A stretch of 64,000 nucleotides of DNA from Nephrocerus scutellatus (GCA_947095585.1 OX352765.1:23156254-23220253), one strand, 5' to 3'; counted from the stretch's first letter, positions 24,285 through 35,033 are shown. The notes: a model not told the origin generated them from the sequence alone. Numbers and translations: made by a program.

Positions 24285-26881
24285 TCATGCCTTCCAGGGC
24301 GGTTTATCGTTGGCAGTGCGTTTTGTAGATTTAATTTGCTTACCAGAAGCAAATGTTTTGTGTTTAGTTAGGGCTAAAATCTGATCGAGATTATCGAAAT
24401 CTGTTGGTGATTTGCTAAGAAGCTAGAAATGAAAAACAATTGTTATAATTGAAATAAATAATTTTTAAATTATGTAGAAACAAAACTCACTAATTCTATG
24501 TACGCTTGCAACTTGTCAACATGTGGCACCGCTGGAACTGCTGACGACTCCGGCACATTTGCGGATTCTGTAGCTTTTTTTGTTCGACTCGATGTTGGCG
24601 TTTGAAAAAGTTCATTTTCAGCGGTGCTTTGATGATCATCTTCAGAGCGTCTACGCTCCTCGATTAATGAATCTTCAGTCTTCTCTCCTTCATTGTGTCT
24701 AATGTTATGATTGTTACGCATCGAATTTGGTGATGTGAGTATTTCAAGTGCTTTGTGCCATTGTGTTTCCATTACGCTATGCAGCTTTTCTGCCATTTCC
24801 GCTCTAATAAAAAACATGAATGTATTTATCCAAAATAATAATAATTTTTAAGCAATAAATGATACGTGTGGATAGCAGATATATTTGAGATAACAAACCT
24901 CTTCGATTTATATGCGCTCAGTTTCTCTTCCTGATCATCAATTTTCTTTGAGGCATTTGCCAATTGTATTCGAAACAGCTCCACCTCCTCATTGTGCTTC
25001 TCTTGCATCAAGCTTAATTCGAGTTCGTTTTTCTCGTTGATCAACTCCAATTGCTTGACTGCTCGTTCTGCTATTAGTCGCTCAAGACTTCTTGATTCAG
25101 ATTTAAAAGATTCTTCGACTTTATCTAATTGTTCCTGAAATTCACGAAGCTTTTGTGAAACAACATTCTCTAATTGTTGTTGGTAGTGGGATTTTAAGCC
25201 TTGTCGCTGAGTTTCAAGTTTTTTTGTCAGGGTTGTCTGTTAGTTAATATGAAATTGCATAAGAATAACAATTGAAAAACATGCAATGCCATGGTAATTA
25301 CCTCTTTGTCAGTCAGGTTAGCCACAGCGTTCTCTAAAGATTTTTTTTGCGATTCCAGAACATCAGCTCGAATTTTTTGCTTTTGATGGTAGTCCTGTAA
25401 AAGATCTTTTTGATTTTTTAACGTTTCACATTCCTTTTCAAGTTCTTCGGATCGAGTCGTTGCCTAAACAGAGGGAAAATGTTATAGATATTGTGAAGAT
25501 GAAGAAAAAGGAATACCTTTTCCAATTGATATTCAGCTTTTGCCAGTTTCTCTTTTATTTTATTAATTTCCGAGATGGAAAGTTCTTCAGAAATTTTGCA
25601 GTTCTGTATACGAAACTCGAGTTCTTCTATTTGTTTCTTAAATTTTCCGCTGGATTCAGTAGTTTTCCTAATGTAAATAGGGAAATTAGAATGCGTAAAA
25701 TAAAGAGAAAGCATTAAACACACTCTAGTTCAGTTTCAAGACTCTCATTTTTGTCCTGAAATTTGGCAGACAACGCAAGTGCATGCGACAATTCTTTTTG
25801 TATTGATTCAGTCTTCTCGGTGTACTCTTTCTGCTTCGTCTCTAGCTTAAGAACAGCATTACGCAACCGAAGAATTTCTTGATTAAGCCTGTAAAGACGT
25901 AAAATAAATTATTAGGTGCTTCGTTTTAAATCACTTTTCATACTTGTAGTTTTCGGCATGTGTACGACTGAGTGCGGCATCTTTTGCCCGATCCACTTCT
26001 ATTGCTACCGATAGCTTCTGCTGGTATTCCAATAATTTGCCCTGAAGTGTTCGCACGGTCTTCTCCAGATGTACTCTTCGGTATCGCTCTTCCTTGAGGC
26101 TAAGGTGACTCGACTGTCCATTCTTTCCCCAGATTTCGCTTAAACTAATTAGATTGTTATCATGTTGCCGCTGCTGCTGTATTGGAACACGACTTTTGCA
26201 CGAAATGTCTACGTTGCAACTCGGTTTATCTACTTCCGAGTGATTTGCAGCGTTTGGCACGCCTATTGGTTGACCGTTGCAGTTCATGTTATTTACAGTA
26301 TCCCCGAAGGGGTAGCTAGTTATCTCATTACCATTCCACAAGGAATTATAGTTACGGTTTTCCAAAAAATTATCAATCTCATGTAAAACACCATCATCAA
26401 CAGGACACTCATTGCACCCTTCGACAGTTGCAACCTTTTGTGATTGTTCTTTTGATAGTTGGGGACATTTTGGCGTAGAATGAACAAGACTTGATCGCCG
26501 ATTTTTGCATTCTTCGGAGAATTGCGAATGCACTGTGCAATTGGATATCGTTGAGATATCCGAACGCGATGAGAAGTCCTTTTCAATTGTTGATAGATGA
26601 TTGTTTATGTGATTTAATTCTGTCTGCCTTCTGGGCGAAAGAAACTTGAAACTATTGGACACCATGTTTGCTTGTGATCCAGCTGGATGTTGTGCTTGTG
26701 AGTCCATTGATTCTGTGTATTTCCAATCGTATCGTAATGTTGGCGACTCATGAAGGGAACTACTGTCCAAAAAGAATTCTTCCTTCTGCTGGTTTTCCTT
26801 TAACTCTTCGACGAGTGAAGTGGACAGAAAAAAGTCCGGTGGAATCAAAAGAAGTATATCCGTATCATCGGAATCACTCAT
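24285..26881 (-). CDS. Cnb: Centrobin orthologue, centriolar coiled-coil protein
   Basis: Seven exons join in phase: 26881-25944, 25888-25724, 25667-25517, 25463-25302, 25236-24899, 24803-24491, 24422-24285, giving 734 residues. The N-terminal 200 residues are acidic and low-complexity (MSDSDDTDILLLIPPDFF). From about residue 270 to 610 it is almost continuous coiled coil. The best diagnostic is the segment RRVHLEKTVRTLQGKLLEYQ followed by KLSVAIEVDRAKDAALSRT. It lines up with the human centrobin start of coiled coil, an RRKHCERHIQSLQTRV-like segment followed by LAVAVAADRKKD. A QWHKALEIL motif further down also has a human counterpart. Centrobin marks the daughter centriole and is needed for centriole and sensory-cilium behaviour in flies. 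The gene is convergent with LYST, 2.67 kb away stop to stop. Human centrobin is also called LYST-interacting protein 8. The donor of exon 2 is a GTGTGT site. Confidence 0.85.
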
Positions 26882-27168
26882 TACACTAAGAATTTTGCGA
26901 CGATATAACCACCATTTGGATCAAATATTACTTGGTTTTAAAACAAATGTGTTTAATATTACAATTACAAATATATGTAATTTTTTGTTTTGTTTTAAGT
27001 TTAGCCTCTGCGTTATGATGACACCAGCGCAAGCCATACGCACCTTCTCACCCACTCACGGCAATAAAGTGCTGCCAGATATTTTAATATCCATCAAATA
27101 TATTGTAAAAATTTCTGGTAAAATTACAGAGGACTTTACATATCCATAGGAATAGTGTATTGCAAAAT

Positions 27169-27403
27169 TTACATTTGAGTCGTGCGAGTAAAATGGAGCG
27201 GGCCAACTATAGTTAAATTGAAATTGTGGTTAGCATGAAGAGATTGACACTACACGAATGTTATAGCTATTTTATAGTAACATGGGAAATGTTATATAGC
27301 ATTATGGTAACATTGAAAAATATACTACTTCTCTCGTCTGGCTAACCATAATTGCTATTTAACAGCCGTCCTGCTGAATTTTTCTCGCACGCCACAAATG
27401 TAA
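27169..27403. mobile_element. MITE-like element with about 30-bp inverted termini upstream of centrobin
   Basis: The left end TTACATTTGAGTCGTGCGAG matches the reverse complement of the right end (TTACATTTGTGGCGTGCGAG), with the similarity continuing about 10 more bases. The total length is 235 bp and there is no ORF, as expected for a MITE. It sits about 290 bp upstream of the centrobin start codon, in its probable promoter region. The superfamily is unclear because no target duplication stands out. Confidence 0.6.
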
Positions 27404-27740
27404 AACAAGCGTATTTTACATATCTTTTTATTTAATTAAATTCAAACTAAAAATTATTAATAAATACGAAAGAATGAGAACGAAGTTACAACAAAGCAAT
27501 TCTTTCGAGACCAAAAGAGCAAAACGACATTAACTTTTTTCCCATCTAGAGCATTTTTGTAAACTCGAGTTTTTGTTAGAATTCTTTGTTACGCTATTTT
27601 TATATTGATTAATTTAGTTGCAATTGTAAAATAACTTAAATTAGTATGTCCATTAAATATAATACAATTATTTTATTTTTTTTTCTCATAATAGTATAAT
27701 TTTTACTGTAAAAGAACGTGACCTCATAGCGACTTTTTTT
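27404..27740. other. AT-rich intergenic DNA, nothing recognised
   Basis: No ORF, RNA gene or repeat that I could recognise is present between the MITE and the LINE copy that starts at about 27745. Confidence 0.4.
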
Positions 27741-27744
27741 TTAG

Positions 27745-29045
27745 ACGTTATTTAACAGATGGCGGTGAGCCATCAGCAGAATAGGGGGAATAACACAGAA
27801 TGCTCTAGAATTGCATGTGAACGCATTTATTTCTGACTGGTGGAAGTGCGATCAAACCTGCACCTGCGAAGGGGCATCTGTGCCCCATACATAAAAAGGG
27901 AGATATCACAAAATTCAGCAACTATCGTGGTATAACGTTTGTGAGTACCTCGTATAAGATTTTCTCCTCTATCCTTCAAGACAGGATAGCCGCATAGGCT
28001 AAAGTCAATATTGGCCCACACCAATGTGGCTTCATCAACAACTGATCAGATTTACATCCTTAGGCATGTGATGGAAAAATGTCTAGAGTTTCAAAACTCA
28101 CTACACTATCTTTTTATGGACTTTAAAGCCGCCTATGATAGCATTTCCAGAGTATAGCTTTATAAAGCCATGAGAGAATTCGGCATCCCAAATAAACAGA
28201 CACGACTATATATGTTGACCATAACCAATGTTATAAGCCAAGTAAAGATATCCGAATCACTATCGAGCCAATTGAACATTTATAACGGGCTCCGACATGG
28301 GGATGGACCGCCGTCCGTCCCCTCCAACCTGGCGTTGGAGAAATTGATCCTAGACTATGACGTAACGGCGAGAGGAACAATCCTCTATAAGTCCATCCAG
28401 ATACTGGCTTACGCAGACGATACTGACATCGTTGGTAGAAGCCCAAGAGCTGTACAGGAATCTTTCGTCCAGATCGAGCTGATTTCACGAAATCTGGGGC
28501 TGCACATAAATGAGAGCAAAACAAAGTACATGTGGCCACATATACGACTAGAAGATCCAACATTGGTTTCGCAATTAAAATAGTTGAACGCGAATTTGAA
28601 GTAGTGCAATCCTTTAACTATCTAGGGTCAACTGTAGCAGCCGATAACAGCATGGAACTCAAAATACGCGCAAGGTTGCTCCAAGCCAACAAAGCCTACT
28701 ATAGTCTGTCAAGACTCTTCAAATCCGGGAACTTAACCATAACATCCAAGCTGCTGGTATATAAGACAATGGTCATACCAGTACTTACATATGGAGACAA
28801 GACTTGGGTGATTAGCAGAAAGCATTCTGACCTTTTAGCCGCGTTTGAGAGAAAAGTCTAACATAGAAATGTTGGCCCCATATGTGAGGAAGGACGATTC
28901 CGGAGACTCTATAATGATGAGATCTACGAGCGTTACCGCGATGTCGACATCGACACTCTCTTGAGACAGCTTTTCAGTGTTTGCCATAAATTCGCATATC
29001 ATTCGTCATTTAGGAGATTTGCAGTGATATGCGGGAGGCTGTGTT
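27745..29045 (+). mobile_element. Non-LTR retrotransposon copy: 5' region fused to RT, endonuclease missing
   Basis: The first about 125 bases, up to the shared GACTGGTGGAAGTGCGATCA, match the 5' part of the minus-strand copy near 58730-58490. Here it jumps straight into RT sequence: decayed finger motifs at 27890-28050 (HKKGDITKF, NYRGITFVS). An open 137-codon stretch follows at 28170-28583 with NIYNGLRHGDGP and YKSIQILAYADDTDIVGRS, then a thumb with NYLGSTVAADNSMELKIRARL at 28600-28860. The YADD catalytic box is intact, but stops and a frameshift near 28580 kill it. The endonuclease present in the 57.7-58.4 kb copy is deleted here. Confidence 0.75.
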
Positions 29046-29067
29046 AAGCACACTACATGATTAATAT

Positions 29068-29097
29068 AATGTCATTACTTTGTGATAATGACATTAA
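29068..29097. repeat. 11-bp stem hairpin after the LINE copy
   Basis: TAATGTCATTA (29068-29078) and TAATGACATTA (29087-29097) form an 11-bp perfect inverted repeat with an 8-base loop. It lies just past the end of the LINE remnant and may be part of its 3' end. Confidence 0.45.
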
Positions 29098-29229
29098 TAA
29101 TGATCGTCTTAGTAAAGCACTGACAGACTATCAAACCTGATTGTAGATCATAACTGATGTCAGTTTTGACTGATATATCTTGCGGACAGATTAGTAGGAT
29201 GGTTTGCCAGTCAAACCAAGAGTCAAGCT

Positions 29230-29680
29230 CTAATTTTCAAAGAGGAAAGATGGACAACTAACAAAAAACTTGTTTGTTTCATAATTTCCACCAATCTGCG
29301 ATACACATAATTTTTTTCCACGTATGACATATTCGGGTCTCATTTTGTAACAAAAACAGCGGTTATTTTCGTAGGTGGACACAAATTTTTCTAAAAATAT
29401 GCTGTCTTCATCCATGTTATACATGTAAGCTTTTACTTCCATTTAACCACACAGAATTATGTATGTATCAATGCGTTCGGTTGTAATTAATCGTATTTTG
29501 TTTCCTCTTTTTCTTCCATAAATATCCCAACGTCAAATTGCCTTTTGGCTGCGTATTCTTTCGGAAGAAGAATAATTTGATATTTTTGAACCACGAAGAA
29601 TTTACCATTAGCGTAGGAAGTCGGTTTTCGTTCTCGGTTTGGATTTTGCAAAAACAAATAAAACAAAAGTCAGTACTCAT
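29230..29680 (-). other. Two short unassigned minus-strand ORFs upstream of XRCC4
   Basis: Two open stretches of 70 codons each, 29680-29468 (starting MSTDFCFICFCKIQ, with a CxxC pattern) and 29442-29230 (starting MEVKAYMYNMDEDSIFLEKF), lie head-to-head with the XRCC4 gene. I recognise no family and see no convincing splice link between them. They may be a decayed short gene, a transposon piece, or chance ORFs in the shared promoter region. Confidence 0.2.
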
Positions 29681-29916
29681 TATCAGTAGTGGTTGCGGTT
29701 CCGGTTGGTAGTTGCTAGTTGGTTATTGTTTACTTTGACGTTTGGACCTTCAAGATTTCGGGTTTACTTTTAATTAATATTGATTAAGAGGCTTAACCCA
29801 CATATAGTAACACAAATATAAATTATTAACCGCATTTGTTTGTTTCAGTAGAACATATACCTAATTTCGGACTTAAAAATCAGTCACCTCATCTTGATAT
29901 TTTATACAAAATACAA

Positions 29917-30858
29917 ATGAAAAACCAAGAAATATTTGTGAACAAAATTCCCAAAAGGCCGATTATGCCGAGAAGCAACCAAGAAGATAACCAGCAAACG
30001 CCACAATATTATATATTGAAATCTGAATGGCGACTAAATGAAACTAAATTACAATTTGTAGATTTACAACAGTGTAAGAAATATGACGGCAATATATCAG
30101 CAGATGAAATGCGACAACCTGCTGAAGATTTGGGAATTTCCTATGAAGATTTTCACAAAGAGTGTCAATTGGCACTTACGTCTAACTGTGGAATAGAAAA
30201 GTTCCAGTATTTACTCGATGACACAATCCCAAAGTTCATTCTGACCAAGAAAGAACATTTCACAATTCAATATCTGGAGGTGGAATTGAAAGAAACCAAA
30301 TACGAAGATTCCTTTAATATTCTAGATTGTGCTGCCGATATGATAGCTCAGTTACGAAGTGAGTGCAGTCAAAAAGAGGAGGAAAAAATAAAATATCGGG
30401 AAACTGTAGAAGCTTTTCAAAATTGCATTCAAGAGAAAAATATTTTAGAAAAGAATCTTTTGCAAAAATTCGCCATTCTGCTCAACTCAAAAAAGAATAA
30501 AATTGCTGAACTGAAGCAGTTGCTAACAGAGAAAAATGAGACCATAAGTTCTGTAGAGTCAAGATTTGAACAACAAAATCAACAGAAAAGACGCCCGTTG
30601 GATCTGAGTTTGTTGGATGCGGCAGAAAGTGATGATTTTTTGCTGCCAACACAGCCAATGACACAGGTTGCTGGTATTCGTCTCCTACCCAAAAGGAAAA
30701 AAAATATAGAAGCTCAGGACGAGGTTGTGATGAATGATAATTCAACATTGTCAAAAGTAGCACATGTATCAACTCAGCGACCTATACCAAATGCAACTGA
30801 AATTTCACAAGAAAAAGAAATCAGAATAAATAGCGAGAATATATTTGATTTAATGTAA
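29917..30858 (+). CDS. XRCC4: XRCC4 orthologue, non-homologous end-joining scaffold
   Basis: This is a single open exon of 313 residues from the ATG at 29917. A TTTCAG acceptor-like site at 29848 leaves room for an upstream 5' exon, so the exact start is open. Residues about 31-125 fit the XRCC4 head: YYILKSEWRL, then a pattern of short strands, then YEDFHKECQLAL. About 135-215 is a coiled coil. The segment CIQEKNILEKNLLQKF followed by AILLNSKKNKIAELKQLL matches the ligase IV-binding stalk of vertebrate XRCC4 (a CISAKEALETDLYKRF-like run followed by an LVLNEKKTKIRSLHNKLL-like run). The remaining 100 residues are disordered, with a basic LLPKRKKN patch that could be a nuclear signal. The family bridges DNA ends with XLF and activates DNA ligase IV. 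AATAAA follows at 30941-30946. The human protein has about 336 residues. Confidence 0.87.
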   Translation: MKNQEIFVNKIPKRPIMPRSNQEDNQQTPQYYILKSEWRLNETKLQFVDLQQCKKYDGNISADEMRQPAEDLGISYEDFHKECQLALTSNCGIEKFQYLLDDTIPKFILTKKEHFTIQYLEVELKETKYEDSFNILDCAADMIAQLRSECSQKEEEKIKYRETVEAFQNCIQEKNILEKNLLQKFAILLNSKKNKIAELKQLLTEKNETISSVESRFEQQNQQKRRPLDLSLLDAAESDDFLLPTQPMTQVAGIRLLPKRKKNIEAQDEVVMNDNSTLSKVAHVSTQRPIPNATEISQEKEIRINSENIFDLM

Positions 30859-30940
30859 ATTTTGAACACAACAGCAAATTGGAACGTTTGCATGTCAAAA
30901 TTAATCTTAGCTTAAAAATAGTTTATAAATAATTGAATCC

Positions 30941-30946
30941 AATAAA
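30941..30946 (+). terminator. Poly(A) signal AATAAA of XRCC4
   Basis: AATAAA lies 83 bases downstream of the TAA stop of the XRCC4 coding exon. Confidence 0.6.
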
Positions 30947-30959
30947 AACTTTTAAAGAG

Positions 30960-32099
30960 CAAGGCAAGTTATGTGTTGAGTTTGACGGTAAAAACAAGAA
31001 CTTGCCATGATGAGTTCGAAAATGTGCGATTTAGTTGAGAGAATACTATTGCTATAGGATAGTAAGTATTACTTCAAATATAAACGCATAGACGCAATCC
31101 TTTATTGCCCAGTACATATAAAAGATAATTCAATAATATTGTCTGAGGAGGAACAACGTTGAATGCCGCAGTGACTAAAGGTGTTGGTAGAATTTTTTCT
31201 AATGGATAAATAGATGAATAACGTATACAACAATACAACGACTGATCTATCTATCTATACATGGTGTATCTGTTTACGTGGCAAATACTTAAAAGGGGAT
31301 TCCTTAATTTTTATTAGTTAATGAGGTATTTGTGCGGGTGGGGGGTTGTATGAAACGCCTTAATGCGAAGAAACGTACTTTGACCTTACATCACTTCACA
31401 CACGTACAACTCTTGAACGCTTCCAGCTATAAGGACACTGTTGGTCTTTTTTGAAAGAAAATTAAATTTTTGGGATCAATGTACATTTTTTCAAATTCTT
31501 TGAAATGATATGAAAATGTCAGTAAAAAAAAATATTTTTTTAAAACGTTTTTATTAGCTCGCTTTCGTGTATGTCTGTCTGTGCGGGTGGAATTTTGTAA
31601 TTGATTTTAAACTAACTTCCATTGAGCTGAGACTTGAAATTTTAAACATAGCTCACAATTGGATGAGCATTGACAAGGCATAAAAAAAAGACAACAAATC
31701 GCAAAAAAAAATTATTTCAACGCGAGTGCAATTCGTTTCAGATCAAAGCAAACTGCTACCACAATACTAGTTTTAAATTAAAAACGTATTTTTATTAACT
31801 AACATGTTCTAAATTGTTTAACGCTCTGACTAATACAGTTCTTAAGACCATTCAATTTCCTACAAATCCATGGCACAATGTTTATGCCTGTACTGCAGTT
31901 TTTCGTCGCTCGCAGTCGCTTGCAGTCGCTCATTTCGCTTTTCGCCAAATCGCTGCGCCATAAACACCTGCATAAGTACGCTAGCAGCGAATCGAATCGC
32001 GTCCTACAGCCTAAAGCGTATTAGAGATTGAGAGAAACAAATTGAAAAATACAGCGACTTCAAATCTTATGTTAATTTTGTTTTTCCTTAAAACTTTAC
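30960..32099. other. Intergenic DNA with weak repeats, no gene seen
   Basis: There is no convincing ORF. The phrase GAGACTTGAAATTTTAAACATAGCTC near 31630-31655 recurs almost unchanged at 63449-63474 (GAGACTTGAAATTTTAAGCATAGCTC), so a dispersed repeat passes through here. A CGCTCGCAGTCGCTTGCAGTCGCT simple-repeat patch lies at 31908-31932. Confidence 0.45.
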
Positions 32100-32305
32100 C
32101 CCAGAACGCGCTCGACGCAGAAATTTTCAAAAGGGAAATCGAACACGAAAGGCGAAAATCTTTTGTTTACATTTTTTGTTGCGCTAGTGAAAAGAGGGGT
32201 AAATCTCCCAAAATATACAGATCTGTTTGCGCTCTACGGTAGAGTCGTTTTGATGGGGAAACGAACAAAAAAAAATCTGGGGCAGAGTTTTACGAAAAAA
32301 AAAAC
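32100..32305 (+). mobile_element. Decayed copy of the GTCG-terminal MITE family
   Basis: The core AATCTTTTGTTTACATTTTT, the GAGGGGTAAATCTCCCAAAATAT phrase and the TCTACGGTAGA palindrome are shared with the elements at 57299-57714 (reverse orientation) and 62397-62829 (same orientation). The ends here are degraded, and the final CGAC is replaced by CACATT. No coding capacity is seen. Confidence 0.6.
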
Positions 32306-32761
32306 ACATTAAATGTGGATGCCAAAGAAAATAAGAAAAATTCAGTGTATCCGAGATTGCCAATGAAACGAAAATCAACATAAACCGGAAATTTTTTTTT
32401 TGCAGACGGCGTCATGTGTGATTCTGTGATATGTGTTATGTACTGATTTACCAAAAACGCGATATAAAATGATGCTTCTTCTCTCTTATACTGATGAAAA
32501 TGGAAAAATATTCTCTCAATAATTTATTTTGCTTGCTCTCTTCATAATCTTCTTGAGTTAGCGAAACCGTTGATCGCCTACCTACAGCCTACAAGTAACA
32601 TAGTTACAGTGTTGGTTAAAAAACTTTGCAAATGAAACACAAAATAACACCTTTTCCGGGTAAAATCTTCTACATAAATAAAAATGAAATTTTATACGAT
32701 TTTTATTTATGGAAACTCACATTTACCAAACGAAATTTTCAATGTATATTATTGGCAGGTG

Positions 32762-32813
32762 GAGGATGGTTATTCACTATAGCAGGAGTGTGCTATAGCA
32801 TAAAACCATCCTC
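32762..32813. repeat. Long imperfect hairpin
   Basis: GAGGATGGTT (32762-32771) pairs with AACCATCCTC (32804-32813). Inside it, CTATAGCA (32777-32784) pairs with TGCTATAG (32791-32798) across a 6-base loop. Together these are 18 paired bases with one symmetric 5/5 internal loop. A related sequence (TTTCAATGT-TATTGGCAGGTGG) appears on both sides, at about 32738-32763 and 32873-32897, so the hairpin sits between short direct repeats. Confidence 0.7.
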
Positions 32814-32974
32814 TTCCTGGCGGCGTGAAATGATAAATACAGCCACTTTTACAAACCGATTTTAATGAAAATTTCAATGTGTATTGGCAGGTGGCGGAAG
32901 GTTATAGGCATGCTCATGTGTAGCGAATACAACAATAGATAATAAAAAATTCTGTTTAATCATTCATTTAATAA

Positions 32975-33240
32975 TAATAATATTCGGCGCGAAAGACCGT
33001 TGCGGTCCAAGGCCTAGCTTCTCGCGACCATTTGTGTTGTGCATGTGCATGTACATTTTTGCACACAAATGGAAGTGGCCTACAATTTTATGCCGTATCC
33101 GTACGGAAATGAGAAGCTTTCGGTGACAAGTTGTTACTCTCGGACGTTTGTCAGACATTCGTGAGAGGTGGGACCGTGAAAAATACATTTGGTGTTCCCT
33201 GCTCAGAAATCCATACACTTAACCACTGAGCCGCCCATTC
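32975..33240 (-). mobile_element. tRNA-derived SINE, copy 1 (keeps the A-box end)
   Basis: Read on the minus strand, the copy begins GGGCGGCTCAGTGGTTAAGT, which has the tRNA-like A box (GGCTCAGTGG). It continues through a body with GTATTTTTCACGGT, CTCTCACGAATGTCTG, GAAAGCTTCTCATTTCCG and CATGCACAACACAAATGG. It ends at CGCGCCGAATATTATTATTA, an ATT-repeat tail. Two further copies are at 33445-33660 and 62842-63035. The SINE would be transcribed by RNA polymerase III and mobilised by a LINE partner. Confidence 0.7.
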
Positions 33241-33444
33241 ATTTATGGTTTTTTTTATATAGCTCCTACCTCATATAATTTCTTTATTGTGCTAATAATA
33301 AAGATATGGTGTAAAAATTCTATAACATACTAGTTATAACTCCTTTTGTTATCCAGTTAACTTAATGAGTTTTCTATTTTTTGTGAATAAAATAACTTTA
33401 ATTTTTTCTTTTTTGCAAAAGAAATCTACTTTAGTGCGGCCATT

Positions 33445-33660
33445 TCACTTTTGTGTTGCACTTAGCTTCTCGCAACCATTCGTGTTGTGCATGTATATTT
33501 TTGGACATAAATGGAAGGGACCTACAATTTAAGACCGGATCCGAACGTCAAATTGAGAAGCTTTCCGTGACAAGTTATTACTCTCGGAACGTTTGTCACC
33601 CATTCGCGAGAGGTGGGACACCGTGAAAAATACTTTTGGTGTTACTGGGATTCGAACCAC
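33445..33660 (-). mobile_element. tRNA-derived SINE, copy 2 (keeps the B box)
   Basis: On the minus strand this copy starts with GGTTCGAATCC (33658-33648), an exact RNA polymerase III B box. It runs through the same body as copy 1 (AACACCAAAAGTATTTTTCA, CTCTCGCGAATGGGTG, GGAAAGCTTCTCAATTTG). The A-box side is missing, so it is truncated at both ends compared with copy 1. Together the copies show both internal promoter boxes of the family. Confidence 0.72.
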
Positions 33661-34063
33661 GATAATAACAATACATTTATTTTTAGATTGCATTTTTGGT
33701 TATAATCGTCAAATTATGTTTTTGATATAGGAGCTATTTCACTGTTTAACCCATTTATGTTCTTTAAAACTACCAAATATATTGGCTACTCATACCACTT
33801 TTTGGTAATTATACCACAATTTTAGTACTTGAGGCTGTATGGAACTATCTCAAATTGAAAATTGAACTCTGGTCACCCTAGAATAAATGAACTTTTGTTT
33901 TTTCTTTAACCAAGGAGATATACGATATACGGATATACTTTACTGCCTTGCCCGTGCTGGCATTCACTTTTTCATTTTGTCTTGTGTTGCATCGACTCGC
34001 ATTTTGCCTTTTTGTTTTTGCTTTTGTCTTTTTAAAACGATTTCATTTACAATCCGTAGAATC

Positions 34064-35033
34064 ATGGATAAATTTCAAGAAGTCATCAAAAATATAGGAC
34101 GTTCACTTACTTTGCAAAGCTGTGCAGTGCCGCTTTCAATAACTACTCGTGGGATTGGATTTGCCACAGCCATGTTATACCGACGAACAACTACTAGCAG
34201 TAATCTTTGGGAAAAACCCACCATCCACCAGGTGTACCGTGTGCATTTGATGCTGATGCATTATAAAATGTATCTAGCCCAGCAGATACAAGTAAAACAG
34301 TTATCAGTACCAAATGTTTTCGAACGTATTGTAATGAGTGATGAATTTTCTGAATTGCTCTCAACCGTTCAGCAAGTGCCTAGCATAATCGCCAGTATAC
34401 TAGATAGCATTGGAAAAATCGAAGACTATGGAATCGTTTGGCATATGGGATACGCTGACTCCTCCAAATGGAAACATCGAATGAAAGAAACGCTACCTAT
34501 CATTATTGTTACACCCCGGAAATATCCGGAATACCCTTATGCTACTATCAACAGACACGACGCCACCCGAAGTTCGAGAAACCTTCATTAGTATGAATTC
34601 AATTCCAGGTGCAAGCTTTTCGCAGCAAGGTCTGTTGACCAACGCCGATGACATTTGGTCAGCTGATTATACATGCGGGATGTTATTGCAAGACATCCAC
34701 CATTATAAGATGTGGATAGCTCGAATTGAACCAAGACTTCACCGCGACGCTTTTCGAAGGTATAAGTGGACAGGCAAAGCAAAAACATCGGGGCTGTGGT
34801 CATGTGAACCTATACCGGTCAGGCTGACCTCTCAGTCCGATTCGGTTAGTGAAGCCTCTACTCGTAGTGAATTTTGGTCATCACACGAAACTACTAATCA
34901 GGCTATTGTGATTGGAGCTTCCAGCCGTATAGGCGAATTTTGCCATGTAAATCGCGATAAGATCCATGGACAGTGGTTCATCGTTTCAAATCCAATAACA
35001 ACAATGATGAATCTTACAGATGCGCTTTGCTAA
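34064..35033 (+). pseudogene. Frameshifted intronless coding remnant, possibly an RNA-virus-derived insertion
   Basis: The ATG at 34064 opens a frame running to 34591. A second frame, open from before 34570 to the TAA at 35031-35033, carries on in the same style, so one frameshift lies at about 34540-34570. Together the two parts would be about 320 residues. No intron, signal peptide or membrane span is evident. The protein is not a transposase, RT or gag that I recognise. Short runs such as RVHLMLMHYKMYLAQQ and HGQWFIVSNPITTMMNLTDA give the feel of an RNA-virus structural protein, but I cannot name a family. It is followed directly by a direct repeat (35040-35435) that recurs at 38108. It could equally be a decayed host gene. 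I have not joined the two frames. Confidence 0.4.

Noticed and set aside
29836..29916. Non-AUG N-terminal extension of XRCC4
   Set aside because: The frame is open but begins at a TTG, and an acceptor-like TTTCAG lies within it; the ATG at 29917 is the safer start.
32626..32865. 79-codon ORF crossing the hairpin
   Set aside because: It has low-quality composition, includes both arms of the inverted repeat and matches no known protein.
33887..34063. N-terminal extension of the orphan ORF with Cys/Phe-rich sequence
   Set aside because: The composition is that of non-coding DNA; the ATG at 34064 starts the protein-like part.
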